This document shows, one piece after another, positions 43,647 to 55,831 of a stretch of 64,000 nucleotides of DNA. The notes beneath the pieces were generated by a model, which searched no databases, was not told where the DNA came from, and was given only the letters and a program-made list of their open reading frames with translations. Location of the stretch: positions 24,570 to 88,569 of the forward strand of contig MEHQ01002224.1 of NCBI GenBank assembly GCA_008828725.1, in the 5' to 3' direction. A program made the translations under genes and the position numbers. Every line of letters starts with the position of its first letter. Position 1 is the first letter of the stretch. This DNA comes from Saccharina japonica. Its lineage: Eukaryota; Sar; Phaeophyceae; Laminariales; Laminariaceae.

Positions 43647-44225
43647 CTAATAAGAAACAGTCTAATGAGAAATCCAGGCTGAGATTTAGAAGAAAATAAT
43701 AAATTATGGAGTAAATAAATGAAATTATAGAGTCGTTATATTGAAATTAGTGTAGAGAGCACCCTCTCTCGAATAAGAAATCCAGCCTGAACCATATTTA
43801 CTGTTTTATATTAGGCTTCCTGTACTACTGTACATCAGCTAGAATAGCTGTGAGTTCTATCGATTGAGTAGGAATAAAGTCAAAGTTAGTTTCCTCGTTG
43901 CAACAGCTAGCTGCTTGCGGCGCTCTTTTAAACCTTTTTTATACGGGTCAGTTTATTTCAAGATACTACTACTACTACACTGCTGCTGCTGCTGCTGTAC
44001 TACTAGCTGTGAGTTCTCCCGATTGAGTTGCAATAAAGACAAAGTTAGTTGTCGATGCCACTTTTCTCCAACCCATGAAAATTTTCGATGAGTGTGTACT
44101 TTGAAGACTTCGCCCTGACTACTGCGGCGTCGTTCACATGCCTTATCATGTTTCTGTTTCCCGCTGCCTTTGGGCCGACTCAACTATTAATGGCAAGGGT
44201 TAATGGTTATAAATAAGGATTACAT
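43647..44225. other. Spacer with repeat V and internal duplication
   Basis: 43733-43800 (TATTGAAATTAGTGTAG ... AATAAGAAATCCAGCCTGA) resembles 49032-49088. AGCTGTGAGTTCT...CGATTGAGT...AATAAAG occurs twice (43847-43882 and 44005-44040). A CTG tract lies at 43980-43997. Confidence 0.5.
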
Positions 44226-44680
44226 TTCACCCTTAAGTTTTCCGAGCCCGACGCCCATTGGTCGAGGGGGGGCCCCAGCCCGCCCTCGTCCAATCACGGG
44301 CCGCGGCGGGCGTCGCCGGATTTACCCCTCGGGGGAAACCCTCAGTCCCGCTGCACCAGGGGACGAGCCGACGCCCATTGGTCGAGGGGGCCCCCAGCAA
44401 TCAGGGGCCGCGGCGCGCGTGGCGGGAGTTACCCCTCGGGGGAACCCCCCAGTCCCGCCGCAACCGGAGACGATAGGGCCTCATCCCCGTTTCGGAAATC
44501 CCTCGGTATATCTACAACTCCAACCAACCGGGGACAAAAGAAACGATCCCCCGGGTCAAAACCGCCCCGCACAGTGTGGAAACCCCAGCCCCACCGGTCG
44601 ATCGTTGATTGGCTGTGGCTCGTATACAAAGCCAGAGCCACCCGGGGACAACCGAGTATCATCCTCGGATCGGAATACCT
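44226..44680 (+). repeat. GC island with duplicated unit and CCAAT boxes
   Basis: Two direct units of about 100-120 bp start at CCGACGCCCATTGGTCGAGG (about 44247 and 44369). Each holds ATTGG and a CCCCTCGGGGGAA block. The first also has CCAAT on the same strand, forming an inverted pair, and ATTGGCTG recurs at about 44609. CCAAT boxes in a GC-rich island suggest a promoter, but no convincing gene follows. The 198-codon Pro-rich frame over it is probably a by-product of composition. Confidence 0.45.
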
Positions 44681-45779
44681 CGTTTCTTGTTGCTCGTTTT
44701 ATAAGCAGGTGTCCGGCCGTAGACATTTATTTGTTTTTGCACCGTACTCGTACTCACATCATACACATACATATTGTATGCATGCGCGTTGTGAGCTAAG
44801 CGTCGCGAGTAATAACGCGCTTATTCCAGCCACCGCTGCCAAGGGGATAGATAATAGGGATTTAGATCGAGGCTGGGCTTAACCCAGGCGATTATTATGC
44901 TTATACTCGTACGCCTCACACGTACATGACACTGGTAGCACTATGGTTGTAGATACTATACTCCTCAGAGTTATATCAGCAGTAGTACCGTAATATTAGT
45001 GGAATTGCATACATATACACCACAAGCCAATGTCGAAGCTTGTTGTACTTTCACACCTTCATCTGATACCAAGCGGTGCTCAACGTACATCGCCAGCAGT
45101 GCTGGTGCGTGCATGCACCTGCGGGACAAACTACGAACAAATGTAAAGCAGCACGAAGACAGCGGACTGCATACATACATACGTTCAGCGTACAGCAGGA
45201 CCACTGCTGTGTCGTGGTCGTGAGCAATATTTTCGTGGTTGTTGTTTTCTTCGTACGGTAATATATCCGTTCTCTCCACTGAACTCCAGCAAAACCAAGG
45301 TCTTCCGTACTCGCATGCAACTGGTCCTAGAAACGCACCGTTTTCCCCTCGGGCCAACAGTATATTCTGGTGTGCGATAAAATTGCCCAATGGCTCCTTT
45401 TCGAGCGCAGGCACATCGCTTCCCGTAAAGAAGGTGCGCAAGGGACGAAACAGTGTATGAGGCGAAAGCCCCAGCTGACGCTCTAAGACATTTGTTTGGA
45501 CATGCATCAGCCGTTCCGAACCCCCATTTTGTGGAGTTCGTATCTAACGACGTCATTTTGGGTGCCTTTCAAACTTGGCATTCACGTATTATCTGAATTA
45601 GGGGATTTTAAACGCGAATACTGAATTCGTCGATGAAGAACCCAATTCAAAAGGTTGTTTTAAAGTTGTTCATGGGTAGAGTGTTTGGTTATAATATGAA
45701 ATCCATAGGAAGAACCCTTCTTTGTAGCAGGTATCCATATAGCCGTACCATGTATCATACCTGGTACCGTATATGACAA
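44681..45779. other. Unassigned spacer
   Basis: No gene recognised. GTACGTAC- and TACAGCAGTA-type words are frequent. Confidence 0.4.
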
Positions 45780-46440
45780 GAGCAGGCGCGTAGGAGCACA
45801 GCAGAAGCAGCACAGCAGCCGCAGCACAGCTGCAGCACAGCAGCAGCAGCACGGCAGAGCAGCTGCAGCAGCAACGGCAGCAGCAGGGCAGCAGCAGCAG
45901 CAGCAGCAGCAGCATCACCAGCAGTAGCAGCAGCAGCAGCAGCAGCAGCGACATCGGTGGCGGCGCTGGGTCGGCGCGATGTCGGCGGTGGAGGCGGCGG
46001 CTGCACAGCCATAAACTGGTTTGACAGCCAGTCACAGCTGTAGTCGCAGCAGCACCAGAAGCAGAGGGGAGAAGGCCATGAAAAACACATACGGTTCGAC
46101 TTCGCCTGTATCTGCTCCTGCTGCTGCTGGCTGTGCCGCAGCTGCACGCACCGCTACCTTCGCTGCCGCTGCCGCCCCCGCCACAGTCGCTGCTGTTGCT
46201 GCTACTGCTGCTCCTGTCGTGGTGGTGCTGGTGGTGCTCCTGTGGTCCTGCTGCGGTGCACTGCTGCAGTTGACTCGCTCCCGCGTGTCTTCCAAGAAAC
46301 ACAAAGCGAAAAACAGTCTGCTGCCAGGTTTTTCTTCTCCGTGATTTATTGCGCACCGTGCTCCACGATGCATCGAATACAGTGGAGAGCAACCGCAGCA
46401 GCGCAGCAGCAGCAGCAGAGGTGGTGGCTGTGACGTTGCG
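45780..46440 (+). repeat. CAG/CTG-rich low-complexity region
   Basis: Dense CAG runs at 45800-45950 and mixed CTG/GCC runs at 46110-46240. All frames stay open over it, which gives long false reading frames (for example 45670-46530 minus). Confidence 0.85.
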
Positions 46441-46798
46441 GCAGCGGCGGCGGCCAGTTTCCGTTTGGAGAGTCGAGCTGGCGATTTGTGTCTGCAGAGC
46501 GTGTTGTACAATGTGCTGGTTTGAATACACTCCAATTGGAAAAACAATAGAAGACTCTTTTTATACGGTAGGGCAGGTTTGTGCCCTTAGGGCCCATATT
46601 AACGAATATAAAATAAATTCAATTTGGAAAAAATAAAATTAAAATTCGCTATTCATTGGTCAACACACGCACCAGCATCAAATATTAGGATCTTGGGGTC
46701 CAATTTATTTAATTGGACGAAAAAACCAAGAAGGTCCCAGGACCTTTTTTTGGATATAATTCAAATCAAATTGAGGAGTTGGCACGACTTGGACCGGG

Positions 46799-47267
46799 AT
46801 GTCCACGGTGGGCAAACGCCCCCGGGTACAATCTTGTCATTTCTTGGCCGCATCGATGACCACGACTGAGGCGACAACGCGTGAACCACGACGCGAGGCC
46901 ACCGGGATAACAGCCGCGCCCACGCTTACAGACCATAGCACATCTTGCCCCGGCGGTGGCGACTCAAAAGCAATCATGGCGGTCGCAATCCCAACTGTTC
47001 AACCAGCTCGATGTGCCAACCCGACCAAAAACCGAGCGATCGACGCAAAAACAGCAGGATACGTTCAAGACTTCGATAGCACCATCGCCGTCCCTGTCTC
47101 GCCCGTGGCGTTCCAGGGATCCCTACGCCCGCCCAGGAGACCCTGAAAGCGATAGCTTCCTAGCCTGGGTCGCCGAAAGCAAAAGTATGCTGGCGGCGGC
47201 GCGCACGCGCCGACGCATGCCTTCCCTCGCGTCTCCTCTCGTCGATTTTTTTCACCCCCGGCTGTGA
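46799..47267 (+). pseudogene. Hypothetical protein in an isolated GC-rich patch
   Basis: Between AT-rich flanks, a GC-rich island starts near an ATG at 46856 (MTTTEATTREPRREATG). In another frame it continues as a plausible charged and Gln-rich protein (TQKQSWRSQSQLFNQLDV, DSFLAWVAESKSMLAAART) to a stop at 47265. A single frame change near 46940 would connect the two. No domain is recognised. It could be a transposon gag relic or a small exon. Confidence 0.35.
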
Positions 47268-48135
47268 CGCACGCTGGGTTTTTATTTCAGAAATATTTGA
47301 ACGAGAAATTCACTATTCCCCATAGGACGCAAACCAGTTTTTTTTGCGAAATCACATTCAAATAGGATTTTATTTTCCAAATTGAATTTTCTGCTGTTCT
47401 CGTGAAGATGGGCCCTTACGTGAAAATAGCATGGAATGCCTTCCACAAAGATCCAAGGAGAACAAAAGCCATGAATCCCGAAAAAAACCTGAAAATTGTT
47501 TCAAAGTCGTTCACGCCTGTTTTTGTGTTTTTTTTTTCAAAAGTACCACGTACGAATGAATGCCGAGTTTGCAAGGTGTCTAGTAATTGTTGTCATCTTT
47601 GTTATCGGACAATGCGCACCATGAGCTTCAACGTTGATTACTCAAAACATTAGTAACATTTTGTATTGATAGTTATACTACAGAGTGGAGATCAATAAAA
47701 CGCAGACCGTATCATACGTCGAAAGAGAGACACACATAATACAGAGTGTTTTTCTCGGTGCACGTAGCAACTGCAAAACTAACTGCTGTACAAACGTACA
47801 TCCCATGAAAGCAAAACACACTGACCCCAAAGAGTGACATTGTTTTTAGTCACTGCTGCTTTGTCCCAACCAAAACATCGTGGCCGCAGCTCTCAATCCT
47901 GGGGAGACAGGTTAGCCTTGTTCCTGGGAGAGCGTGCAACAGCCAGTACCGGCATCACATCACTTGCTCCCTGCGCGCGTGTTGGTGTACCGTAAATTCC
48001 TTTGAGTCGCACAGGGGCAAGAAATATTAGGGTTTGCGACAACATGGGGGCCGGTCGTGAATCCCGGTGTGTTATTTGTGGCGACGGGCTTGCGCCGATC
48101 ATACCCCACCATATATATACAAGGCTTTCCTTTGG
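47268..48135. other. Unassigned spacer
   Basis: No gene or element recognised. Confidence 0.4.
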
Positions 48136-48400
48136 AGTGGTTGTAAGATGGGAGTTGATTCATGCACGAATATAACTTGCTTGTTGTTGGGTTTGGGCTG
48201 GTCCGCCAAAAATTACAGTTGTATGCGGGATTACAGTAGTGTGGCTACAATGAGTTTCAATAACAGTACATTAATTAAAAGCCAGCCTACACAGCAAACC
48301 GTCCAAATGCGGGAGGCGCAAGAGAAGTACACAGCAGTAGTACATCAGCAGTAGTAGTAGCAGAGCAGCAATAAACAATACAAAGCGGCAACCTATACTG
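48136..48400 (+). repeat. Dispersed repeat N, copy 1
   Basis: TGGAGTGGTTGTAAGATGGG to AACAATACAAAGCGGCA. Direct match to 49184-49455. Confidence 0.75.
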
Positions 48401-49183
48401 CTGTGGTGGTCCATGGACGAGTCGGCAATTTGTACCACCAGCTTTTTCATCAGATCGGAAGACAACAAAACACTTTGCCCTCGTACATAGAGGCGGTATA
48501 CGTATTGTATGAGACTCGTCCCCTGTGGAGCGTACTTCGTACGGGTACGACTTGTTCACGTTTTACCAGGTAGTATTTTACAGAGAATTTGCAGCAGATT
48601 TCCTGATTTCCTGTAGAATAATTAAAAAGGCGTGCGTATTGCGCAGATAGAAAGTCCAAAACAAAATCTTCACCGGGCAAGTATAACTACTGTACACTAC
48701 AGCCCTACGAGGCTGACGGTCTATGATCTGCACAGCAGCAGCAGCAGCAACACAGCAGTATGAACGCATACGAGCACGCAATACAGTAATTATGTCCCGG
48801 CAGCCACACCCCTTCCGTCCAAGCTATCATCGCAGAGGTCGATTTAGTACTGCTTGCTGTGTTGCAGTACAGCAGTACATCATGAGCTCTGCCTGGTCTG
48901 TATGATGGTGTCTCTCTCCACGCTCACAAAATGCCGGTTATACAGCAGTACACTACCGGCCCTCTCACAAGAAAGTGCCCCACAAGAAACTCAGCCTAAA
49001 CATTACGGGGGAATAAGAAAGCCGACAGCTATTATACTGAAGTTAGTATGGGACACACCCCTTTCTCAAATAAGAAAGTCAGCCTAAGCCCGATTTCTGG
49101 TTTCTTATGAGCGGGCCGGTACTGCACATCATGAGCTCTTCTATCTGGTAGTCTGTATGCTGGTGCCTCTCCCTGGTGCTTTG
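48401..49183. other. Spacer with a second duplicated block
   Basis: 48880-48960 (ATGAGCTCTGCCTGG ... GATGGTGTCTCTCTC) resembles 49680-49760 and 49128-49180, so the whole 48.1-49.9 kb region is a degenerate direct duplication. 49032-49088 matches repeat V. Confidence 0.5.
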
Positions 49184-49455
49184 GAGTGGTTGTAAGATGG
49201 GGTCTTGCACGAATACAATTTGCTTGTAGTCGAGTTTGGGCTAGTCCGCCAAAATTTGCAGTTGTATGGGGGTATTAGTGTGGCTACGATGAGTTGCAAT
49301 TTTACAGTATATTTAACGCTAGCCTATAACAAACCGTACAAATGATGGGCGACGCATAAAAATTACAGCAGTAGTAAGGTTGCCCCCCCCCCGTACGCAT
49401 TATAACTCAGCAGTAGTAGCAGAGCAGCAACAAACAATACAAAGCGGCAGCCTAT
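49184..49455 (+). repeat. Dispersed repeat N, copy 2
   Basis: Counterpart of 48136-48400, followed directly by the repeat K edge TTCGTGTGCCCGAAC at 49458. Confidence 0.75.
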
Positions 49456-49479
49456 TTCGTGTGCCCGAACTCCGAAAAT

Positions 49480-51050
49480 GAATAATTAACTCTTATTCCG
49501 GAAAGTGCCAAAGGAGCAATCCATTCACCGGGCAATAAACTACTGTACGCTACTACACCACTATCTGATGATCTGTGATTTGTACCGCAACCGCCCAGCA
49601 ATAAACGCATACTCGTATGACCTTCCGCCTGAGCTACCGCCGCAGATGTGCTGCAGTACAACAGCAGCAGCAGCAGTACGCCATGAGCTCTGCCTGGCAG
49701 TGTGTATGATGGTGTCTCTCTGTACACCCACAAAAAGCCGGTTGTGCAGCTATACATCCTGAGCTCTTCTATCTGGTAGTATGTATGCTGGTGTCTCTCC
49801 CTGGTTGTGCTGTACAAATGCCGGCCATCGAGCGACGGCAGTACGTCGTGGTGGTTGCGCACCAGAGCGCCCGCTGCTTCCGCCCATTGCTGCTGCTGCT
49901 GCACATAGCCCCCGCGCCCTGCTGCACGTAGCTCCCGCGCCCAGAGCCACATTACTTAGGCATGTGCTATCGCAGCAACAATTGATAATGTGCTGCTGAT
50001 GCACATCATCAGCTTTGTCGGATGACTTGTTTGACGATGTCTCCAGCGAAGCAGTTGGTAGCAAAGCGCTGCTGCTTCTACTGTTGAAATGCCTGCCATG
50101 CTCTGCCGTGCGTTGTCGTCGTTGCCGACAAACCTGAAGGGCTATATAGACTACTCGTGCTGCTGCCAGGAAAAAGTGAAGAACTAAAAGCTACGTATTT
50201 CGAAGCTGTCAATCGAAAGTTGGGCCTTTTGTCACAAAGAAGAGCTGTCTCACGGTCCGCTCGTAACGACCGACCCCGGTTTACGTAAATGTATAGTTGT
50301 TTATATATTCTGGAATCACCAGCACGAGAGGCATTGCAGTATTGTGGTGAACACATTTATAGTAGACCTGGTACGTACATAGGTTTGTATTGATTCCTTC
50401 TTCTTAATATTTACATACTGCTGAACTGTCCTTCGTAGCCGTTTATGGGTGGTAGGCGCTGAAGCATACGTTACACCGTGTCGACGACAAACACATGTAG
50501 TAACTGGTATGGTATGAAAACAGCAAGCGTTCTACCCATCGTTGATGAACAGTATACTGTTCGTAGTTCGGCCACAGTGATAGCCAGGTTAGCTTGCAAC
50601 GATAATGACCACGGAAAATGCAGTGCTTGAGCCGACCCACTACTGCGGTGGTACCAATGACAAATACATGATACTGTAGCACGACCTCTATGCCCGTAGC
50701 ATCCTATTATTTTATTGAAACATGTATACTTGGTACAACCTTGTCGCAGCTTTACCAGTACATATTTACCGCGTACGTTTGCATCCTACCACGACCTTGT
50801 CCCCATCTCCACTGCTGTAACATCGTGAACAACCAAAAGCCCTATATTGAACATTATATTGTAACCCTATTTCGAAAAACTGGCATGCTGACATCGTCGC
50901 ATCTTTATACATTAGCATCCCGTGTAACCTTTGACACATCTTTCAAAACTATCGACATAACCCGATCGCATATTTTTTAACACCCGCAATACCCTCATCG
51001 CACCTTTCACGCCCCACCATCTTCTCGCCTCCTTAACACGGCGCCTTACA
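49480..51050. other. Unassigned spacer
   Basis: No gene recognised. Short CTG clusters lie near 49885-49905 and 50065-50085. Confidence 0.4.
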
Positions 51051-51063
51051 TCACCAGGGGGAA

Positions 51064-51402
51064 ATCTCCACGGCGCGCCTGGGCTACACGGCCCGAGACT
51101 TCCTCGCTGTCGCTGCCTGGTCTGACGAAACGGTAACTTCCTTCTCCGAAGGGGAGCCCACGACCCCTGATTAGGCGCTCCCCTTGGAAGGCTGGCTTGA
51201 AATGGAGGCGGTGGTGATGTACCTGAGGAGAGAGGGGGTCGTGGATGAGGAGTCAGACACGGAGGAAGAAACGGAGGAGACGGGAGAGCGGGAGGAGGTC
51301 GCTGCTGCGAGCGAAATCGTTAACCCGATGAGGGCGCTAGCTACAGAGAGTGAGTGCAGCGGACAGGAACACGCAGTCACATCTAGGATTTCTGGAAAAT
51401 GA
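51064..51402 (+). pseudogene. Hypothetical coding fragment with acidic stretch
   Basis: One frame reads ISTARLGYTARDFLAVAAW and SFSEGEPTTPD, meets TAG near 51173, then continues LEGWLEMEAVVMYLRREG and an acidic run (DEESDTEEETEETGE) to a stop at 51400. The composition is protein-like on both sides of the stop. No ATG upstream of the stop was identified and the family is unknown. Confidence 0.3.
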
Positions 51403-51914
51403 GATTGCCGATATTTTGCTCGGGGATGCGGTCGTGGGCCGATGGTTGCGAAGCATCTATGTCTAATGAGCGTATCGATCTTCTCATGAGGGGGAACACA
51501 ATTTTGATGAAGTCATCACTTGACGACATAGTAGATTTGATTGATAAGGCGTAAGAAAAAGTCAACACCGGCCAGGTATACCATGATATATATCAAGTTA
51601 ACCAAGGGTGTGCGCGGATCTGAATCCCAGACACCCCACTACCCCCCCCCTCATATTGGAGGGAAAAACCGGACCGTTGTGATCCCAGGAAACTTTAAGT
51701 CAACTCTTTTTTTCTAATAACCCCCTCCCCCCCTCTGCCTGGTTGGTGAAAACCCAACGTGCTCCGTCCCGGCATTGTACGGATGCGAGGGTCTATCGTC
51801 ATACGACTACGGCCGTGCACGGCATGAGTACACCCCCCCCTCCCAACAGAGAAACAAAAATAGGGGAGGTCTCTAAAACCAAGTGAAAAAATGGGGAAAA
51901 AAAAAAAAAAAAAA
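51403..51914. other. Spacer before the assembly gap
   Basis: Holds the C-rich module CACTACCCCCCCCCTC...GGAGGG at 51639-51663, and another C-rich stretch at 51720-51735. Confidence 0.5.
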
Positions 51915-52438
51915 NNNNNNNNNNNNNNNNNNNNNNNNNNNNNNNNNNNNNNNNNNNNNNNNNNNNNNNNNNNNNNNNNNNNNNNNNNNNNNNNNNNNNN
52001 NNNNNNNNNNNNNNNNNNNNNNNNNNNNNNNNNNNNNNNNNNNNNNNNNNNNNNNNNNNNNNNNNNNNNNNNNNNNNNNNNNNNNNNNNNNNNNNNNNNN
52101 NNNNNNNNNNNNNNNNNNNNNNNNNNNNNNNNNNNNNNNNNNNNNNNNNNNNNNNNNNNNNNNNNNNNNNNNNNNNNNNNNNNNNNNNNNNNNNNNNNNN
52201 NNNNNNNNNNNNNNNNNNNNNNNNNNNNNNNNNNNNNNNNNNNNNNNNNNNNNNNNNNNNNNNNNNNNNNNNNNNNNNNNNNNNNNNNNNNNNNNNNNNN
52301 NNNNNNNNNNNNNNNNNNNNNNNNNNNNNNNNNNNNNNNNNNNNNNNNNNNNNNNNNNNNNNNNNNNNNNNNNNNNNNNNNNNNNNNNNNNNNNNNNNNN
52401 NNNNNNNNNNNNNNNNNNNNNNNNNNNNNNNNNNNNNN
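51915..52438. other. Assembly gap (524 N)
   Basis: Flanked by an A run on the left and a 19-base C run (52439-52457) on the right. Both flanks contain the same 20-base motif ending CTAAAACCAAGTGAAAAA (about 51871-51890 and 52484-52503). Confidence 1.
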
Positions 52439-52503
52439 CCCCCCCCCCCCCCCCCCCACCAGCGAAAAACAATTAGGGGGGGTCTCTAAAACCAAGTGAA
52501 AAA

Positions 52504-53602
52504 CGGAACAAAAACGAAACAAAAGTGGTTTTCGCTCATTTCGTCCTGTGATCACAGCGATCCGGTTTGTTTTTCATTCTGACCTTCCTACGAGTGTGGT
52601 GTCGTTTTCTCTTTTTGTTTTGCGCCCTTGAGTTAACCTAGCTGAGTTGCATCGGCCCAAAACACGCGCGAGTACTACTGTAAAAGGAGGCGGTGTGTGA
52701 TATACCTTTATAGAGGTTGTTTGCACGAAATAAAACGTTTTTTTTTTAAGCAACGCCCCTGTAGGGGTGGCGCCTTATTTGTCTGAGCTCCTCGCATGAG
52801 AAGATCGGCGTCTCACCCAAAACATGTCTTGAAAAAATGTTCGCGGAAGTCGACCCACAGTTCTATGGGCTACTGATAGTCCTAAGGCACATACACATTC
52901 TGAATAAAAGTTCAGGCAAAAAAATCGGTAGTTTCTCATTTATTCGGGAGGTTATTTCATGCGTCAGAAAATGACGGCCATAAAAAAGTGCAACCCCCGT
53001 CGTGGGCTGAGTATTTGTTTGGGTGGTGCATGGCGGGGGTGAAAATAAAGGCGCATGAAACCAGCCACATGTGTAAGGCGCTAGATGACTATCGAAAAAA
53101 GGGAGTACGAGCGCGTTTCTCAACACAGTACCTGGCGAATTGACAAAAGCAAAACACATACCGTACATGTATTACCTCGAAAATATTACACGCGTCGAAC
53201 CACGCATCGATTTTCGCTTCATGATCTACTGCTGTATGTGTTTCAGGGTACAGGTGACGCCTGCTACGATAGAGGTAGCACGTTTTGACTGATTTTTCTT
53301 CTGGGTGGTTGGGATCCTAAACCTAAAGTCGCCGGTCTTTCGTTCTTGTGTTGCAGTACTAGTAATTGTATTCTGGGGCATGGTGTTGTTCATCGGGTAG
53401 TTTTTATTTTTTTAACTCCAAAATCAGTTTTTGACTTACTATCGGTATATAAGCTGCTCAAGGGACCACCCTCAGAAAAATAAGCAGATGCACCTCAACT
53501 GTAGGGTCCGTCGTTCGTGCCGCTTGGATCTGTACTGTACAGATCCTTCATTGACATCTCATAACGGCAGGTTAGGAATTAGATTATCTAGATCGTGATT
53601 TC
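52504..53602. other. Unassigned spacer with relic MITE end
   Basis: 53250-53285 (GTGACGCCTGCTACG, AGAGGTAGCACGTTTTG) matches the left end of the 11027-11273 element. The other end was not found nearby. Confidence 0.45.
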
Positions 53603-54339
53603 TCAGACGTGTGAAACCTCACCGCTATGCCGTTGCTGTGTACACTGCGAGATGCAAAGGTGGACGTCTGGAAGTTCTATCCAATGCGGAGACGGCAGTG
53701 CCGCAGAAACGTTCAAACCGGTGTAACCGGATACGACCACCTGGACAAAACCGGCTTCAATCGAGAACACGGCATATTTGTTTAGGCGCGGTAACGCCTG
53801 CAAAGCGTTGAAACCGCAAGGCATACCTGGATGGGCGTTCATAGTTAACAACATGACAGGGTACGCCCTACGTGTGGTTCCTTCAGTTTTTCTTACGTGT
53901 GACATCTTAAAGTACGGGTACGCTCCCTCAGGTACAATGGTGACATTACAAGCGACTTCTCACTACAGTGCCTTGTGCTGATTTTGACTGTGCTCGTTGC
54001 TTCGAGTCTTACGGTATTCATCACAGTTCAAGAGACGCTCTAATGCAGTTTCTACTTACCAAAACACATTCAGGCTAGACACAAATCTCACAATATGGCG
54101 TGCACGTGAACAAAACAGCAAGGTACCCCTGCCCCTTCTGCTCCCATTCCTTCTCTTGACTCTTCCCCCAAGCGCTCTTCACTACACATTGCTCTTCATC
54201 TGTAGTCGGAAATCTTTAGCGTCTGGTATGGTCTAGTAGTACCCTCGGACGCATCTAATAGCTTGTTTCCGGGGATCGAGTCTCACATGGGTCGAACTTT
54301 TGAGTTTATTTGCAAAAATACATTAAAAACGGAATGAAC
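53603..54339. other. Unassigned spacer
   Basis: Short open frames on both strands, none with a recognisable domain. Confidence 0.35.
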
Positions 54340-54344
54340 TGCTG

Positions 54345-54550
54345 AGAGCGCCTGTTAATAGTAGGGTGGATAGGCACAATTCGATGCAAGTCGACGAGGG
54401 TGAAGTCTTGTCGCGATAAAAATGCAAGGCACGAACCGTAGTGGAGGAGGAGGGAAAAGAGCCTACTTTTTGACCCCAGATCTGGGTTACGACCAGGAAG
54501 GCGAGAGAAAAGAAGGGCGAATGTCATAAATGGGATGAGAACAAAGATAC
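54345..54550 (-). repeat. Dispersed repeat X, copy 3 (inverted)
   Basis: Reverse complement of the 6975-7190 family. It provides an uninterrupted CATTTTTATCGCG site for comparison with the element A insertion at 23960. Confidence 0.7.
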
Positions 54551-54565
54551 CTATATATACATATA

Positions 54566-54850
54566 TACAAGGGCTCCGCATGGGTGCCGGCATTCGCCGG
54601 AACCCATGCTTCGGGTAGGGCAGGGGAGCAGTTGAAAGTGTTCCATCCGACATGAAACACATAAGATGAAACTGAAAGGAATGCCAAGGGTTTCATCCCA
54701 AATTAATAAATTAATAGTGTGGCAGGAGACGAGAAGGTTCACAACAGAAAAATCAATCATGATGAACATGCTTCGTTTCGAGGCGAAACAAAGAGGAATT
54801 GGCACTAAAATGGCCATTGAACGCAATGATGATACTTGGAAAATATTTTA
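54566..54850 (+). repeat. Dispersed repeat S, copy 2, with terminal hairpin motif
   Basis: CAAGGGCTCCGC then a strong hairpin, GCATGGGTGCCGGC-ATTC-GCCGGAACCCATGC with one bulge. The body matches 30398-30790. Confidence 0.7.
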
Positions 54851-55461
54851 TTCAAAAAGGCAAAAAGAAAGGCGCCGTTGATGGTGCCTTGGAAAACCCC
54901 TCCGTATATACTTCCACACCATACGAATAACTTAATTACAGAGAAGCACACAAGGAAAACGAAGGGGGCAATGCCCTTCAACAAACGTGTACTTCAATGT
55001 GCGAAGAACTTATATTTAACAGAGAGCAACAGGGAATAAAAGACAACACAGATTGCAAGGTTAAAACGGCACATCCCAGAAATCATGAAATATCATTGCC
55101 CAAGGTAAAAACGTATTCCCAAATACTCTTTGCTCTGCTCGAGGTGCGATAGATACCACACAATTTCACACACAATAGTTTCCAGGTTAAAGCACCCCCC
55201 AAATTATACCAAGCACTATTTGCCAGAGTCAAACTACCCAAATTATACGATCAGTAATGGCCAAGGTATAACGACAACCTAGACAAGAAACTTCCAACAA
55301 TGAAAATCTAGGATCTTCGTACTACTGCTACTACTGTGTGTTCAACGACCTATTTTACTGAGGGTTCACCTATCTTCCCAGATTATTTTGTGTGAGTGCT
55401 ATCAATAGTACGAAACCTATTTTTGCGGGGGGATGGCCGATTTTCTGATTTTTAACTTTTT
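54851..55461. other. Unassigned spacer
   Basis: AT-rich, nothing recognised. Confidence 0.4.
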
Positions 55462-55831
55462 CCACTCTGTCCATAAATATAAGCACTTTTATTGATTGTG
55501 CTTGGTACTCGATACAGCAGGTATGATGACGGTTTCATATATTAGGGAGTTCATATACTTGATGAGACTTTCTCCATCTGTGAGGTCTCGTGCTTGCTGG
55601 TGACTTCCTTGACTTGCCTGCTTGACTTGCTCGCTGCGCCTCGATGGTGTCCTGCGAGGTCCGACGATAACATATATATACTTAACTACGTGGTTTATGT
55701 CTCCATGAGCAGCGCTCCAGCTCGCTGACCTTGCCCGCCTGTGCCAGGCCCCGGCATGCGCCCGAGGTCGAATCAATAACTTTAATATAATATTAATGAA
55801 CAAAATGTGCTTATATTTATGGACATAGTGG
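55462..55831. mobile_element. 370-bp MITE
   Basis: Terminal inverted repeats of 25 bp with one mismatch: CCACTcT followed by GTCCATAAATATAAGCAC at 55462-55486, complement at 55807-55831. The interior has no transposase. Target duplication unclear. Confidence 0.75.

Noticed and set aside
36520-44000. Possible LTR pair from similarity of 36550-36640 and 43940-44000
   Set aside because: The match is short, partly CTG-repeat, and not adjacent to the element's coding ends; no TG...CA or primer site could be set.
45670-46530. 286-codon minus frame
   Set aside because: Produced by CAG/CTG runs (poly-Ser, Ala, Leu). No unique domain.
51695-52555. Open frames spanning the N gap
   Set aside because: Artefact of unknown bases.
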